DNA of 11,474 nucleotides, from assembly GCA_003024985.2 (NCBI GenBank), contig PXIH01S0012241.1; one strand, written 5' to 3'. Shown one piece after another: positions 1-7,935 of this stretch (position 1 is the stretch's first letter; every line of letters starts with the position of its first letter). Source of the stretch: Euperipatoides rowelli (taxonomy: Eukaryota; Onychophora; Udeonychophora; Euonychophora; Peripatopsidae). The translations under genes and the position numbers were made by a program. The notes under the pieces are model-generated. The model did no database searches. It had not been told where the DNA came from and saw nothing but the letters and a program-made list of their open reading frames with translations.

Positions 1-315
1 AGACAACCAATTTCTTTTTCAAAAGGGTTTCTCACCCTTTTAATATATTTTAATTATGAAAAAAATATATATACAATTATTGCAACATTAAATAATACAA
101 TGTACACAGCTACAAAGGTCTGAATCTAAGAAAGAACAGCACATCACACAATAAGGAATCGATTTAACGCAAATTAAAGGTATTAGGAATTAACACATAC
201 ATAATAAGCATTTATATCGGGGTTTAACCATTTAATTTCAAACTTACTAAAGATCAAACATTCAACATCCTGCTTTAATAATTTCTTACTCTGTGCCATT
301 AAATACAACAAAGGC
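1..315 (-). other. 3' UTR of the LINE (possibly incomplete at window edge)
   Basis: This is the non-coding stretch downstream of the ORF2 stop on the minus strand. It is AT-rich, with a short (AT)n run near 66-73 and a perfect small hairpin at 21-41. No poly-A tail or short tandem tail that would mark the end of the element is evident, so the true 3' terminus is probably at or beyond the left edge. Confidence 0.6.
21..41 (-). repeat. Perfect 8-bp hairpin in the LINE 3' UTR
   Basis: AAAAGGGT (21-28) and ACCCTTTT (34-41) are exact reverse complements around the 5-nt loop TTCTC. Some LINE families (for example UnaL2 and its relatives) have a 3' stem-loop recognised by their reverse transcriptase during target-primed reverse transcription. 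The location near the 3' end fits such a role, but function is inference only. Confidence 0.55.
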
Positions 316-1305
316 CTAAGCCTTTTCGAAGATCAACTGATTCCTGGTCTTCCAAATTATAAAAAAGGTAAACAATAGAAGCCAGGCACAGCCCTTCCTC
401 TGTACCATAAAGAGGAACGCTGTAAGCAAATTACTTCCCTGAAAATTATATCTAAGAAATGGGTGCATCGCCCCACGCAACTGATTGAAATAAGGGCAAT
501 CAAATAGCAGGTGATCGATTTGATCAAGATCACCACAAAATTTACATATACCTGTAGGATCCACATTAAGATGATAAAAATCCATCAATGTCTGATTGGT
601 AAACAAAACTCCATGTACCAATTTATAAAGGAAATCAAGTAGATTTGGCGCCATATCTATTTTATAAAATTCTTTAAAGATCACCCTATTGAATCTTGAC
701 ATATGCCTCGGAACAATATCCTTGTCCAACATATCGGCATAATGCCTATAGGAAAGTTTCATCATTGTGAAATCATCATAGGTATCCGCGATATCACTAA
801 AAGCAAGCAAGAGTGGAAATATAATATCAGTCCGATAAATCATCGGAGGAGGAGTATCAGCTGGAATAATAGGGTCCTCTTGCACCACCCTCTGCCTAAA
901 TTTGTTAAACAAAACATAACAATTAGCTTGCACCGATAAAATCATTCTCCCCAGATTATGCAAGCCAAGACCCCCTTTTTGCACAGTCAGACACAATGTA
1001 TGTTTCCCAAAAGGCACCAGCTTCGTATTCCACAAAATATGATGGATCACAGAATATAATTTAGATATAAACCCTTGATTAAACTTTAAATGAGGCATAT
1101 AAAAATACAACTTAGGAAAAAGATAAACGTTGATTACTTTTATTTTAGTCAACAAAGACAAATACCTATTTTGTAGCCTCAATTGCGTTTCCTTAAAATA
1201 AGTTAGGATAGCATCCTGAACCTTTGTCTTAAGCAAAGGTCCCACAAAAGGAAAAGGTAAGCCAATAATTTTTTCTGGAAAAGTCAAAGAAAATCTATGA
1301 TCCAT
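316..1305 (-). other. ORF2 thumb and C-terminal Cys/His-motif domain
   Basis: This 329-codon open stretch continues the RT frame after the stop at 1314-1312. Residues near 105-125 contain KGGLGLHNLG, a block typical of the region after RT in L1-like ORF2 proteins. Near the C-terminus, CKFC (546-535) is followed by DHLLFDCP, giving a Cys-x2-Cys...His...Cys arrangement of the kind found at the end of L1, Tx1 and related ORF2 proteins and thought to bind nucleic acid. No separate RNase H domain is visible. The methionine at 1305 is only the first after the stop and is not a real start. Confidence 0.85.
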
Positions 1306-1311
1306 CCTATT

Positions 1312-2170
1312 TCAAAAAGGGTACCAAACAAATGTCTTTTCACTATTAAAGACAGCCCCCGTTTCAGCCGCAAAGGCATTAAGAATCCTAAAATTTTTAT
1401 CAAGATACCTTTGATCCTCCACAACAATCGTAATGTCATCGACATAAGAGAAAACAGAAACTTTTATGCCAAGGTCATTCAACCAAATGCCCAATTGCAA
1501 CTCCATCAATTTTTTTAAAAGATTAATGTAAATGGCAAATAAATTAGCGCTGAGTGGGGACCCTTGAGTTAGCCCCCTCCTCAGCACCACTGATTCAAAT
1601 AAGGCTCCATTATACTTTACCAGCACTTTCTTATTGGTTACATAAGTAATCAAAGCTCGAGTCAGGCTGGAACGACCAAACAAAGCCCAAACCTGACTAA
1701 TCAAATAAGAATGATTGACATAATCAAACGCCTTAGAAACATCCAGAAACACTATTACAGCTTTTTCCAATCTCTTTAATTTAATAAACTTAATAGTACT
1801 CTGTAAAAGAAGAAGAGGGACATTTATATTATTGCCCTTTAAAGAAAATTGAAATTTAGATAACAGATTAGGTAAAAATTCATTCAACTTATTGTTTAAA
1901 ATTTTTTCAAAAATTTTAGATTCAGTGTTCTGGATGTTAAAAGGGCGTAGATTCTGAAGTTCATTACATTACCATCCATCACCTTTTTTTTTTTTTTGAA
2001 AAAAAATGACATAAGACAAAATTAAAGGGCGATAACAAAAAACACCAGTGCACCAACTATTGAAAAGAATTGTCAATTGTGGGAGAAAAGGCTGGAACAA
2101 AGCCCTCAGCACTTTGACTGTCACCAGGTCGGGCCCCGGTGCACTATCCGCATTAATCGTATTCATTACC
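1312..2170 (-). other. ORF2 reverse transcriptase fingers/palm
   Basis: The RT starts with the SAPGPD box (about residues 280-285 of the frame opening at 2985), used by non-LTR RTs before the fingers. It continues past a KKGD-like motif at about 1978-1999 into LRPFNI, then FLDVSKAFDYVNH (motif A; catalytic Asp at 1743-1741), RGLTQGSPLS (motif B region) and the active-site YVDD at 1446-1435, followed by FNSEKT. All catalytic aspartates are kept. One in-frame TAA (1971-1969) lies seven codons after an A14 run. The clade is uncertain: the layout resembles L1/Tx1, while GLTQGSPLS recalls I-like elements. Confidence 0.9.
1984..1997. repeat. T14 homopolymer inside ORF2 (A14 on the coding strand)
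   Basis: Fourteen uninterrupted T residues on the plus strand encode the lysines of the KKGD-like RT motif on the minus strand. A run of eight A lies close by (2000-2007), so the pair forms a short AT foldback. Here the run has four lysine codons where relatives usually show two, and a stop follows seven codons later. Slippage in the genome or a sequencing error could explain this. Confidence 0.9.
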
Positions 2171-2777
2171 CTAACAATTTCCTCCGCACCAATAATAAAA
2201 TTGTACTGATTATACATATTTTCAATATAAAAGTGTGCATCAGCTAAAGAAAGGGCATGCTTAGCATTAGAATCAGAATACATATCAGACAAATGTCTCA
2301 AAATGACATGAATGACCTCTACTCCTTTATACACACGGTCTAGATAAAACAGAGAGCTAAAACTAGGTGCTTGTTCTTTTCGAAAAAATCTCATAGTTGT
2401 CAACTTATTAGTTTCGGCAGAAGATGCCACAATCTTATGCCTCAACAACAGGTCATTAGCTCTATCTCTATTATACAATAAAACATTTAAATCCTTTTTA
2501 CATTTCAAAAAGAAAGGGACCGCCTCCCTACTCAAATTTCTCATCTGATCAATGCACACATGTAAATCAAATATTCTATAACTAAGATTATATTTATATC
2601 TCTTTACAGATTTTAATATGATGTACCGGTAAGTCAAATTCTGCTTAAAGGCATTCCGATACACATTGATATCATCATTCNCTATACACCAGGCATTGTA
2701 CCTTATATATATTTCAGAAAATTCTTCTATTAATAAACCATATGCAGGTGGTGCAAAGGAATGTTTTTGTACACAAC

Positions 2778-2792
2778 TATATATATATATAG
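2778..2792. repeat. (AT)n microsatellite inside ORF2
   Basis: A run of about seven AT units lies in the linker between endonuclease and RT and is read as alternating Tyr/Ile codons. It keeps the frame. It may be a local expansion in this copy. Confidence 0.8.
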
Positions 2793-2829
2793 GAATATAT
2801 GACTTAATACCCATCTGTAAATGCACCAA

Positions 2830-3483
2830 CACCATACCATGGTCATAAAAATTAACAGGCTTAACTAGGTAAGATACAAATTTAAAAAGCTGACCCTTTA
2901 CAAAAAGGTAATCTAATCGAGAAGGAGAAGCCCCATAGTGCGTTAGGTATGCCCATACAATTATGCCGGCTAGCTGTATCCACAAAACGTTCAGCCTTCA
3001 AAAAACCATTAAGTTCAGGTAACAATGCCACATCAGAAACATTTAAATCGCCTGCTAATATAATATTATTCATATTAGGCTGCACATAAGAAATTAAATC
3101 CCCAGATAAAACCCTGTTGGCCACCACATTATTAGGTGCATAATAATTAATAACCTGACACCCAATCCCATCAATCTGGAGATTTAATACAATATACCTA
3201 TCCGTCATTTTTACTACCCTCATATTATAGGCATTTATGTGCCGAGATATAAGCACCCCCCACCCCTATTGGACCGAACAGAACATCCCATAAAAATCCA
3301 AAATTGCTTTTCCAAGGACCCCATGTTCACCTCCCTGCCCAATCTAATTTATGTCTCCTGCTCCAACGCAATATCAATTTCCTCTTTGAGTAGAACAGAG
3401 TAAAACTGTTTCCACTTATAAACACTTTTGGCCCCCTGAATATTTAGCGAAAGCATCCTTAATTCATTACCCTGTACAGACAT
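2830..3483 (-). other. ORF2 AP-endonuclease (APE/EEP-type) domain, frameshifted
   Basis: This domain makes the first-strand nick at the insertion site. Motifs appear in the expected order: LNIQGAKS at residues 13-20, QET ending at residue 44 (3351), then in another frame INYYAPNN, and GDLN at 3052-3041 (the Asp/Asn pair). Back in the first frame come SRLD at 2922-2911 and the catalytic Asp-His pair at 2844-2839 (YDH, where SDH is usual). Two stops and two compensating changes of frame are concentrated here, while the rest of ORF2 has only two stops. The domain is clearly recognisable but cannot be translated as it stands. Confidence 0.87.
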
Positions 3484-3731
3484 TTACATTACATTATAGA
3501 GAAATAAAAGTTACAATAATTTAACCCATAAATTCAAGGAAAAACATCAAACCATATTTTAACAAGGCATTTTAGCCTCTTCCATAACAAATCGCCACAT
3601 GACAACACACCCCCTAGCCCCAAAGCCTTGGGGCAAGAAGTATATGGGCATACACTAGCCATTGTTAAAAATAAGTAAGTTTTGTGTGGCACAAAAAGTT
3701 TCATCTTGTGAAAAAAGCAAAGGAGATTCAT
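3484..3731 (-). other. Spacer between LINE ORF1 and ORF2
   Basis: About 248 bp separate the ORF1 stop (TAG at 3734-3732) from the ORF2 ATG at 3483. An ATG follows the ORF1 stop directly and opens a 65-codon frame ending at 3534. Its product has no recognisable motif and does not run into ORF2, so I do not call it a gene. The spacer raises the question of how ORF2 is translated, by reinitiation or internal entry. Confidence 0.55.
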
Positions 3732-4742
3732 CTACAGCTGAGACAACTGATCACCACCAGCTTGATACAAAATCTTTTGTCTCTTGGGCTCTGATGGATT
3801 ACCATCTCCATTCACTACTGATGTAGATAGTATTTTTTTTCCCACCACTCCAAACCCTAAGGGAAATCNNACTGAATGCTCACCAACTTGCTGTATAGGC
3901 AAAGAGCTGTCTATCTCCAACATCTCCAGAGAATAAGTACTACAATCCTCCAATTCCAGCTGAGAACCATTCACAACATCCATAGACTCCAAAGATCTAT
4001 CTTGATCAACCTTCGCACCAGAGCTATCTACAGACAGCCCACACAACAACACATGCTTGTAAGCCACCGGGCAATCATGATTCAACGCCACATGTACCAA
4101 GCACTTGGCACACCAGCGATAATTGCAGTCACGAACACTATGATCGGACCTTTGACAGCGAAAACACAAGAGAATTCGATTGCGGACTTGCAACCAACCC
4201 TTTATCCCATTACTTGAAAAAATCAAATACGGAAGTGAGGATATATCAAATCCCTCCTTAAAGGCAAACGTGAGAAAGGATGGGTCGTTGCAAAGGATTT
4301 TGTAGCCGAAACCTCTAATCTAGATGGCTTTATAGTAAGCAACTCACCAAATTCACTCAGCAAATTGGAAATTTCTTGCATAACTACCGACACCGGCATC
4401 CATAATAGCGTTATATTAACAATATTCAAGCTAGGCAACGCACTTGCATATATAACACAAAAGTCTTTCAGCTTCACAAATCCATTAACAAAAATATCCA
4501 TAGCTTCAGTCGTATCAAAAAGGGTAGTCAAGTTTACTAAATTCAGATAAATTATTCAAAATATTTAAGTCATTTAAAGCCACAATTAACTTGTCTAACT
4601 GAAGCCTTTGAGTTTTATAATTATCGTCCGATAACGCAAATACATTAGCGTTTGTGCCAACCAAAGATATATAACGTTTAAAGTTTTTTATCATATTTTC
4701 CTTAGCTGCAATATCGCTAAAGGACAAATTTGTAGCTTGCAT
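3732..4742 (-). pseudogene. LINE ORF1: RNA-binding (gag-like) protein with RRM-like segment and two zinc knuckles, frameshifted
   Basis: ORF1 proteins coat element RNA and form the transposition particle. The start chosen is the ATG at 4742 (A at -3). The reading runs 4742-4515, then in a second frame about 4531-4223, then back to the first frame 4226-3732, about 337 codons overall. The middle part (about 4435-4305) has the pattern of an RRM-like fold: a hydrophobic strand, EISNLLSEFGELLTIKP, then basic residues. Two knuckles follow: CFRCQRSDHSVRDC (4166-4125, a clean C-x2-C-x4-H-x4-C) and a second Cys/His cluster (4112-4071). The acidic C-terminal tail ends with a basic PKRQK patch that could be a nuclear signal. 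The two frame changes lie near a T5 run at about 4520 and near 4225. Two unresolved bases lie at 3869-3870. Confidence 0.85.
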
Positions 4743-5045
4743 AATTACTAATATTAATGTAATCCAAACACTTACTCGTCGAAATTTTCCTTACCACAGC
4801 TCGCCACAACGTTCAAACTCCTTCTTGGCCTCAAGGAATAGGAAGCAAACCAATTCACCAAACACCACCAAATGTAGATAACACGGGAATAATTAAACAC
4901 AAATAAAGAGCACTCAAAGAAATGACATAGAACAAGTAAATATACAAAATTTTGCATCGCATTATATACATTCATCAAAAAAAGTCAGGAGAGAAACCCC
5001 CGGAGAACCGCCATCTTGTACGGTGCCTCAAGGGAATGTCTTTGT
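4743..5045 (-). other. LINE 5' UTR / internal promoter region
   Basis: This lies upstream of ORF1 on the minus strand. It starts with a GC-rich block (about 4986-5045) that stands out from the AT-rich surroundings, then becomes AT-rich toward ORF1. A 68-codon frame (4978-4772) exists but has no recognisable domain and a different frame from ORF1, so it is not called. Position and composition fit an internal pol II promoter, as is usual for LINEs. Confidence 0.55.
5008..5018 (-). promoter_or_regulatory. YY1-type motif at the LINE 5' end
   Basis: The minus strand reads CAAGATGGCGG, matching the core of the YY1 consensus (AAGATGGCGGC). Mammalian L1 5' UTRs carry a YY1 site close to their start that fixes accurate transcription initiation. 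Here the motif is within about 40 bp of the inferred 5' end, in the same orientation as the element's genes. Confidence 0.6.
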
Positions 5046-5243
5046 GATCTTTAATTAACTTATTTTTTTTTTAATTTTATGGAAGGAATAATGCAGCCAT
5101 ATTTTTAAATAAAAAAACTTGATAGCCCCAAAACTATTGTTTCTACGCCCAGCTTAGATGAGATATAAAATAGATAATAAAGTAGATAAGCAGTTATAAT
5201 TGTGCTTATATTGTATACGAGATCTACTGACTCAATAATTCGA

Positions 5244-5290
5244 CATCATCATCAAGTTTGTTTGTTTGTTTTTATTAAAAAAAAAGCCTT
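5244..5290. repeat. Microsatellite block (CAT)n / (GTTT)n / poly-A, possible retroposon tail
   Basis: On the plus strand CATCATCATCA is followed by GTTT repeats (from 5256), a T-run, ATTA and an A-run. On the minus strand this reads poly-T, AATAAA, (CAAA)n, TTGATGATGATG, which looks like a polyadenylation signal followed by a short tandem tail. Such tails end many LINE and SINE copies. No body of such an element was recognised upstream. Confidence 0.45.
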
Positions 5291-5309
5291 GTTTGCTCAC
5301 CATATCTAA

Positions 5310-5337
5310 TATCCCTCCACCAATATGTGGTGGGATA
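5310..5337. repeat. Bulged 10-bp hairpin
   Basis: TATCCC (5310-5315) and ACCA (5319-5322), separated by a 3-nt bulge, pair with TGGTGGGATA (5328-5337) around the loop ATATG. CCACCA/TGGTGG is an alternative pairing. Function unknown. Confidence 0.6.
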
Positions 5338-5999
5338 CCGGAAAAGTTCAGCCTTCTGATACGATTATCAGGAAACCGATCTTTCTAGGTAAACAATCAG
5401 CTAAGAGCATATTAGCTACTAATTTATCAATCAAATAAGTCATGTGATTTATGACCATGAGATTTGCCAATGTATATAAATCTAAATTTGCCTGATCACT
5501 TAAAGTATTATTTATAGGTGTTTAGAGTTTATCCTAGCAAATATTTTAGATTTTTAATTTTTTAAACTTCTGTACTATTACAAACAAATAATGTTTTTCT
5601 GGATTAATAAAAACTAAAGCAAAGTGACATTTAGACCCAAATTGTATAATTTCTCGTTCCTGCGGTGAGATTTTAATTTTTATTATTAGATACCTAACCT
5701 TTACACTTACCCTGAACCCTAACAACGCGTGAAATATTTTACAAATGAATAAACAAACATTAGTCTCGTATAAATTTATATTTTCTAAAAGTAATAAAAA
5801 AAAAAATGTTTTAGCCAAGTTTCAGCACAATAATTAAACCATGCTATAGCTATACAGATGCATCATTTGCCGGTGGCCATTTATATTTTCATAATTACAA
5901 TGCCCCAAGGAAAAAATTTCTGAGTAGTAACTTTTCAAATTTCTAAATTATCTAAGAAAAAAATCCCATTTTATTCATTAAAAAGTTAATGGTACAGTG

Positions 6000-6540
6000 G
6001 GGCTGAGATAAAGGAGAAATGGTGGATAAAATGAAGAGTTTAAGACTAGATAGAGGAGCATTACCAATATAACAATAATAGCAGGAGTTTAGAGGACCAT
6101 AAAAGCTACTGATTTAAAAACATGATGTGGTAGATCATTTTTTAGGATAATGAAGATTGTAGTACTGCTGCACTGGTACATTAAAATCCTAAGCTGGTTG
6201 TACCTAGGTCTATTCAGCACATGAAATCAAGATAGAAGATTTACCAGCCAAACCTGATAGGGGAACATGTGTAAAGTGTGATACATGAGGAATCATGTTG
6301 AGTAGAATTATGGGGAAACCAAACTCTTTATTAAACTCTTGATGAATGGAAAGAAGGTCAAATGTTTGAGCCTGCTTTGGATGTATCCATAATCAATGAG
6401 GTTCTAAATGAGATGAACTTAGATATAATCATTTTCATGTGCTAGTGATGTTGCAAAAAAGCATAAATCTCTATTTGGATTATTACTTGAGATATATTTA
6501 CTCTCCTTTAAAGTATTCTCTAGGATCCATATCCTAAACT
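6000..6540 (+). pseudogene. gag remnant with degraded CCHC zinc knuckle
   Basis: The one firm landmark is a knuckle-like motif at 6268-6309: Cys-Val-Lys-Cys, then Asp-Thr-stop-Gly and so on. Spacing matches C-x2-C-x3-G-(H)-x4-(C), but the His codon position reads ATC (Ile), the last Cys position reads ATT (Ile), and a TGA stop lies just before the Gly. In retroelements this motif binds genomic RNA at the C-terminal end of Gag. Upstream frames are broken every few dozen codons, so capsid could not be recognised. The placement upstream of the protease/RT remnants supports the call. Confidence 0.5.
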
Positions 6541-6599
6541 AAGGCAATAGTAGAGACAACATTTATTGAATAAGGCCTACCTGAGTTATGGTGCTGGAA

Positions 6600-6840
6600 G
6601 TTGTTTGCTAATGGAACAATGGTGGATTGTTTAGTCCCAGCCTGGAAATATCTATCAGTTGATCTGTTAATTTGTGAAGAGATGACAATGTTATCTCCTC
6701 TCATTGCAAACCTGCCAGTTATACTTTATTTCCGGCAACCCAACAAAATTATAGTATAGGGATACCCCTGAAATATATACTGTATATGTGGACAAAAAGG
6801 CGAATGTGCAATTGTTACTAAAACTAGGTCAGGGAACAAA
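6600..6840 (+). pseudogene. Possible pol N-terminal / aspartic protease remnant
   Basis: One frame reads NGTMVDCLV near 6611-6637, in the position and style of the hydrophobic strand before the DTG motif of retropepsins, but the Asp-Thr-Gly itself is not present. Further on, AIVTKTRSG (about 6810-6836) resembles the V-TR-s-q segment that often lies between protease and RT in gypsy elements. Location between the gag knuckle and RT agrees with this. The call rests on position and weak similarity only. Confidence 0.3.
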
Positions 6841-7286
6841 ATAGGAGTGGATATAGTGGACTTACATAATAGTTCCGTATATCTCTAGGGTATAAGTGAG
6901 AATACCGATGTGAGGAGCAAGTTAGATTTATTGAAGTTGTGTACCAAATTTAAAGATATTTTAAATGAAACCTCAGAGATTACAAGAAATTAAGGGTTTT
7001 GTCCATAAGATTGAACTGACAGACAAGTCACCAATAAAAATAGCTGAAGGCAGGGGTATTGAAAAAAAAGTTCCAGCCTTTGGACTATACCAGTGATAAA
7101 AAAGAGGAAAAATCTAGTTGATTTTGAATGTGACAGCGGGAAATGAAAAGACACAAAATGTACTAGTCCATTTGTCATATAGATTAAATTTTCACGGAAC
7201 TTAAGTGACTCAAATGGTTTTCAAATATAGATCTTGGTAATGGGTGTCATCAGTTTAAGCTGGCAGATAGTTCTTGATGATACTTC

Positions 7287-7653
7287 ACTTTTAAAACACC
7301 ATTTGGGAAATGCTAGTTTTATGTGATACCTGTGGGTGCTACCAATTCTGTTATATTATTTCAACAAATGATGGATGAGATCTTGCTGATGGGCCCAAAT
7401 ATAATCTTCTATCAAGATGACATACTAATAGCTCTATGGAGGAACAACATTTAAAAATATTAATGTCTAAATGCTGTTTCTCCATAGAGCTAACTATTAG
7501 TAGCCGATGTCATCTTGGTAGATCACCATATATAATCTCATCAGATCTCGGGATCTATTCCATCATTTGTTGAAGGAAGATAACAGAATTGGCAGCACCC
7601 ACAGGCATCAAATAAAACTGGTATTACTCAAATGGTGTTTTAAAAGTAGAGTA
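7287..7653. repeat. Large imperfect palindrome (inverted repeat) centred near 7460
   Basis: Left arm about 7287-7460 and right arm about 7461-7653. The central part AGCTCTATGGA (7430-7440) pairs with TCCATAGAGCT (7481-7491), placing the axis between 7460 and 7461 with almost no spacer. The arms include RT coding sequence in opposite directions. Confidence 0.88.
7461..7653 (-). pseudogene. Inverted second copy of the RT palm segment
   Basis: The minus strand of this stretch repeats the RT block of 7287-7460. Examples are a 19-nt exact match (7287-7305 against the complement of 7629-7647) and a 25-nt match with one mismatch (7330-7354 against the complement of 7590-7614). TCAACAAATGATGGA also occurs in both. 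Translated on the minus strand it reads FKTPFE, then MPVGAANSVIFLQQMM, so it is a true RT fragment. The YxDD region is disrupted. The arms differ by substitutions and about 13 nt of indels. The plus-strand RT continues on both sides, so this piece sits as an insertion between the YQDD segment and the thumb. Confidence 0.85.
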
Positions 7654-7935
7654 TTGCCAATATATTAACATGTTCTGAAATAGTTTTTTGGGGAAAAGGA
7701 GCTGATTAACCTAAAGAAAAGCCAATTCTCTGTTAAGATTATCTTTTTTCTTGGTCATGAAATACAGGAGAGCCAATACTACTCTACTAGTCAAAACTAT
7801 TAAGCTTTTTGCATCTCCTAATACTAAAATAAGGTTTAAGGAATTCTTGTGAAAGATTGAATTTTACACTAGGTTCATTCAGACTTTGTCTCATCATTCA
7901 GTGTCCCTGACATCTTTGCTGAAAGGTAAATGTGG

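Larger units (their letters stand above)
316..3483 (-). pseudogene. LINE ORF2: APE endonuclease / reverse transcriptase polyprotein, interrupted
   Basis: ORF2 encodes the enzyme that nicks target DNA and copies element RNA at the nick. The start chosen is the ATG at 3483-3481, because the following 44 codons give the classic APE N-terminus (LNIQGAKS, then QET with the catalytic Glu). From that ATG to the stop after 316 there are about 1056 codons, plausible for an L1-like ORF2. Domains in order are endonuclease (about 3483-2830), linker, RT (about 2170-1310), and thumb plus C-terminal domain (1305-316). Lesions are TAA at 3351-3349, TAG at 3268-3266, a change of frame between 3351 and 3256, a return to the first frame near 2950-2985, TAA at 1971-1969 and a stop at 1314-1312. 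From 2985 to 316 everything is in one frame. One unresolved base (n) lies at 2681. Confidence 0.9.
1..5045 (-). mobile_element. Nearly full-length non-LTR retrotransposon (LINE, L1/Tx1-like layout), defective copy
   Basis: On the minus strand one retroposon can be read from a GC-rich 5' end near 5045 to the left window edge. It has a leader, ORF1 with zinc knuckles, a spacer, ORF2 with endonuclease and reverse transcriptase, and a 3' UTR. ORF1 with an RRM-like segment followed by CCHC knuckles, an APE endonuclease and a C-terminal Cys/His motif fit L1/Tx1-like elements. The RT block RGLTQGSPLS with YVDD also recalls I-like clades, so the clade is left open. The 5' boundary is inferred from the end of the GC-rich block. 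The 3' end may lie beyond position 1, and no target-site duplication could be defined. Both ORFs carry stops or frame changes, so the copy should not be autonomous, but long frames survive, which suggests a modest age. Confidence 0.88.
5046..5990. other. Gene-free AT-rich spacer between the two retroelements
   Basis: No supported coding region. A 90-codon minus-strand frame (5818-5546) has low-complexity, mainly hydrophobic and lysine-rich sequence with no motif, and I do not call it a gene. The stretch holds a microsatellite block (5244-5290), a bulged hairpin (5310-5337) and a short TTAGGG-like stretch on the minus strand (about 5693-5723). A 5' LTR for the gypsy element would be expected near the right end, but no repeat partner was found. 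Confidence 0.6.
6915..7935 (+). pseudogene. Ty3/gypsy reverse transcriptase remnant, split by an inverted fragment
   Basis: The RT copies element RNA into DNA. In order: LLKLCTKFKDILNE (about 6925-6970) and HKIELTDKSPI (7004-7036), typical of the segment before the fingers. Then come motif A as IDLGNGCHQFKLA (7227-7265; catalytic Asp at 7230-7232), FKTPFG, and the motif B block PVGATNSVILFQQMMDEIL. The active site YQDD is at 7410-7421, with EEQHLKIL after it in another frame. Between 7227 and 7435 the reading frame is constant apart from three stops. Reading resumes after the inverted fragment with LKKSQFSVK (7708-7737) and FLGHEIQE (7747-7770), and ends with the thumb segment FYTRFIQTLS (about 7863-7892) and LLKG. 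The part between fingers and motif A is poorly preserved. Confidence 0.82.

Noticed and set aside
4772-4978. 68-codon minus-strand frame upstream of LINE ORF1
   Set aside because: Different frame from ORF1, no motif, and located in the likely 5' UTR; could be an upstream ORF, but nothing supports translation.
5546-5818. 90-codon minus-strand frame
   Set aside because: Dominated by Phe/Leu/Ile/Lys from AT-rich DNA, with poly-Lys/Phe ends and no domain; it overlaps the TTAGGG-like stretch.
5990-6020. Possible primer binding site (TGGTACAGTGGGGC) before gag
   Set aside because: It starts with TGG as needed, but I could not match it to the 3' end of a tRNA, and no LTR end could be placed next to it.
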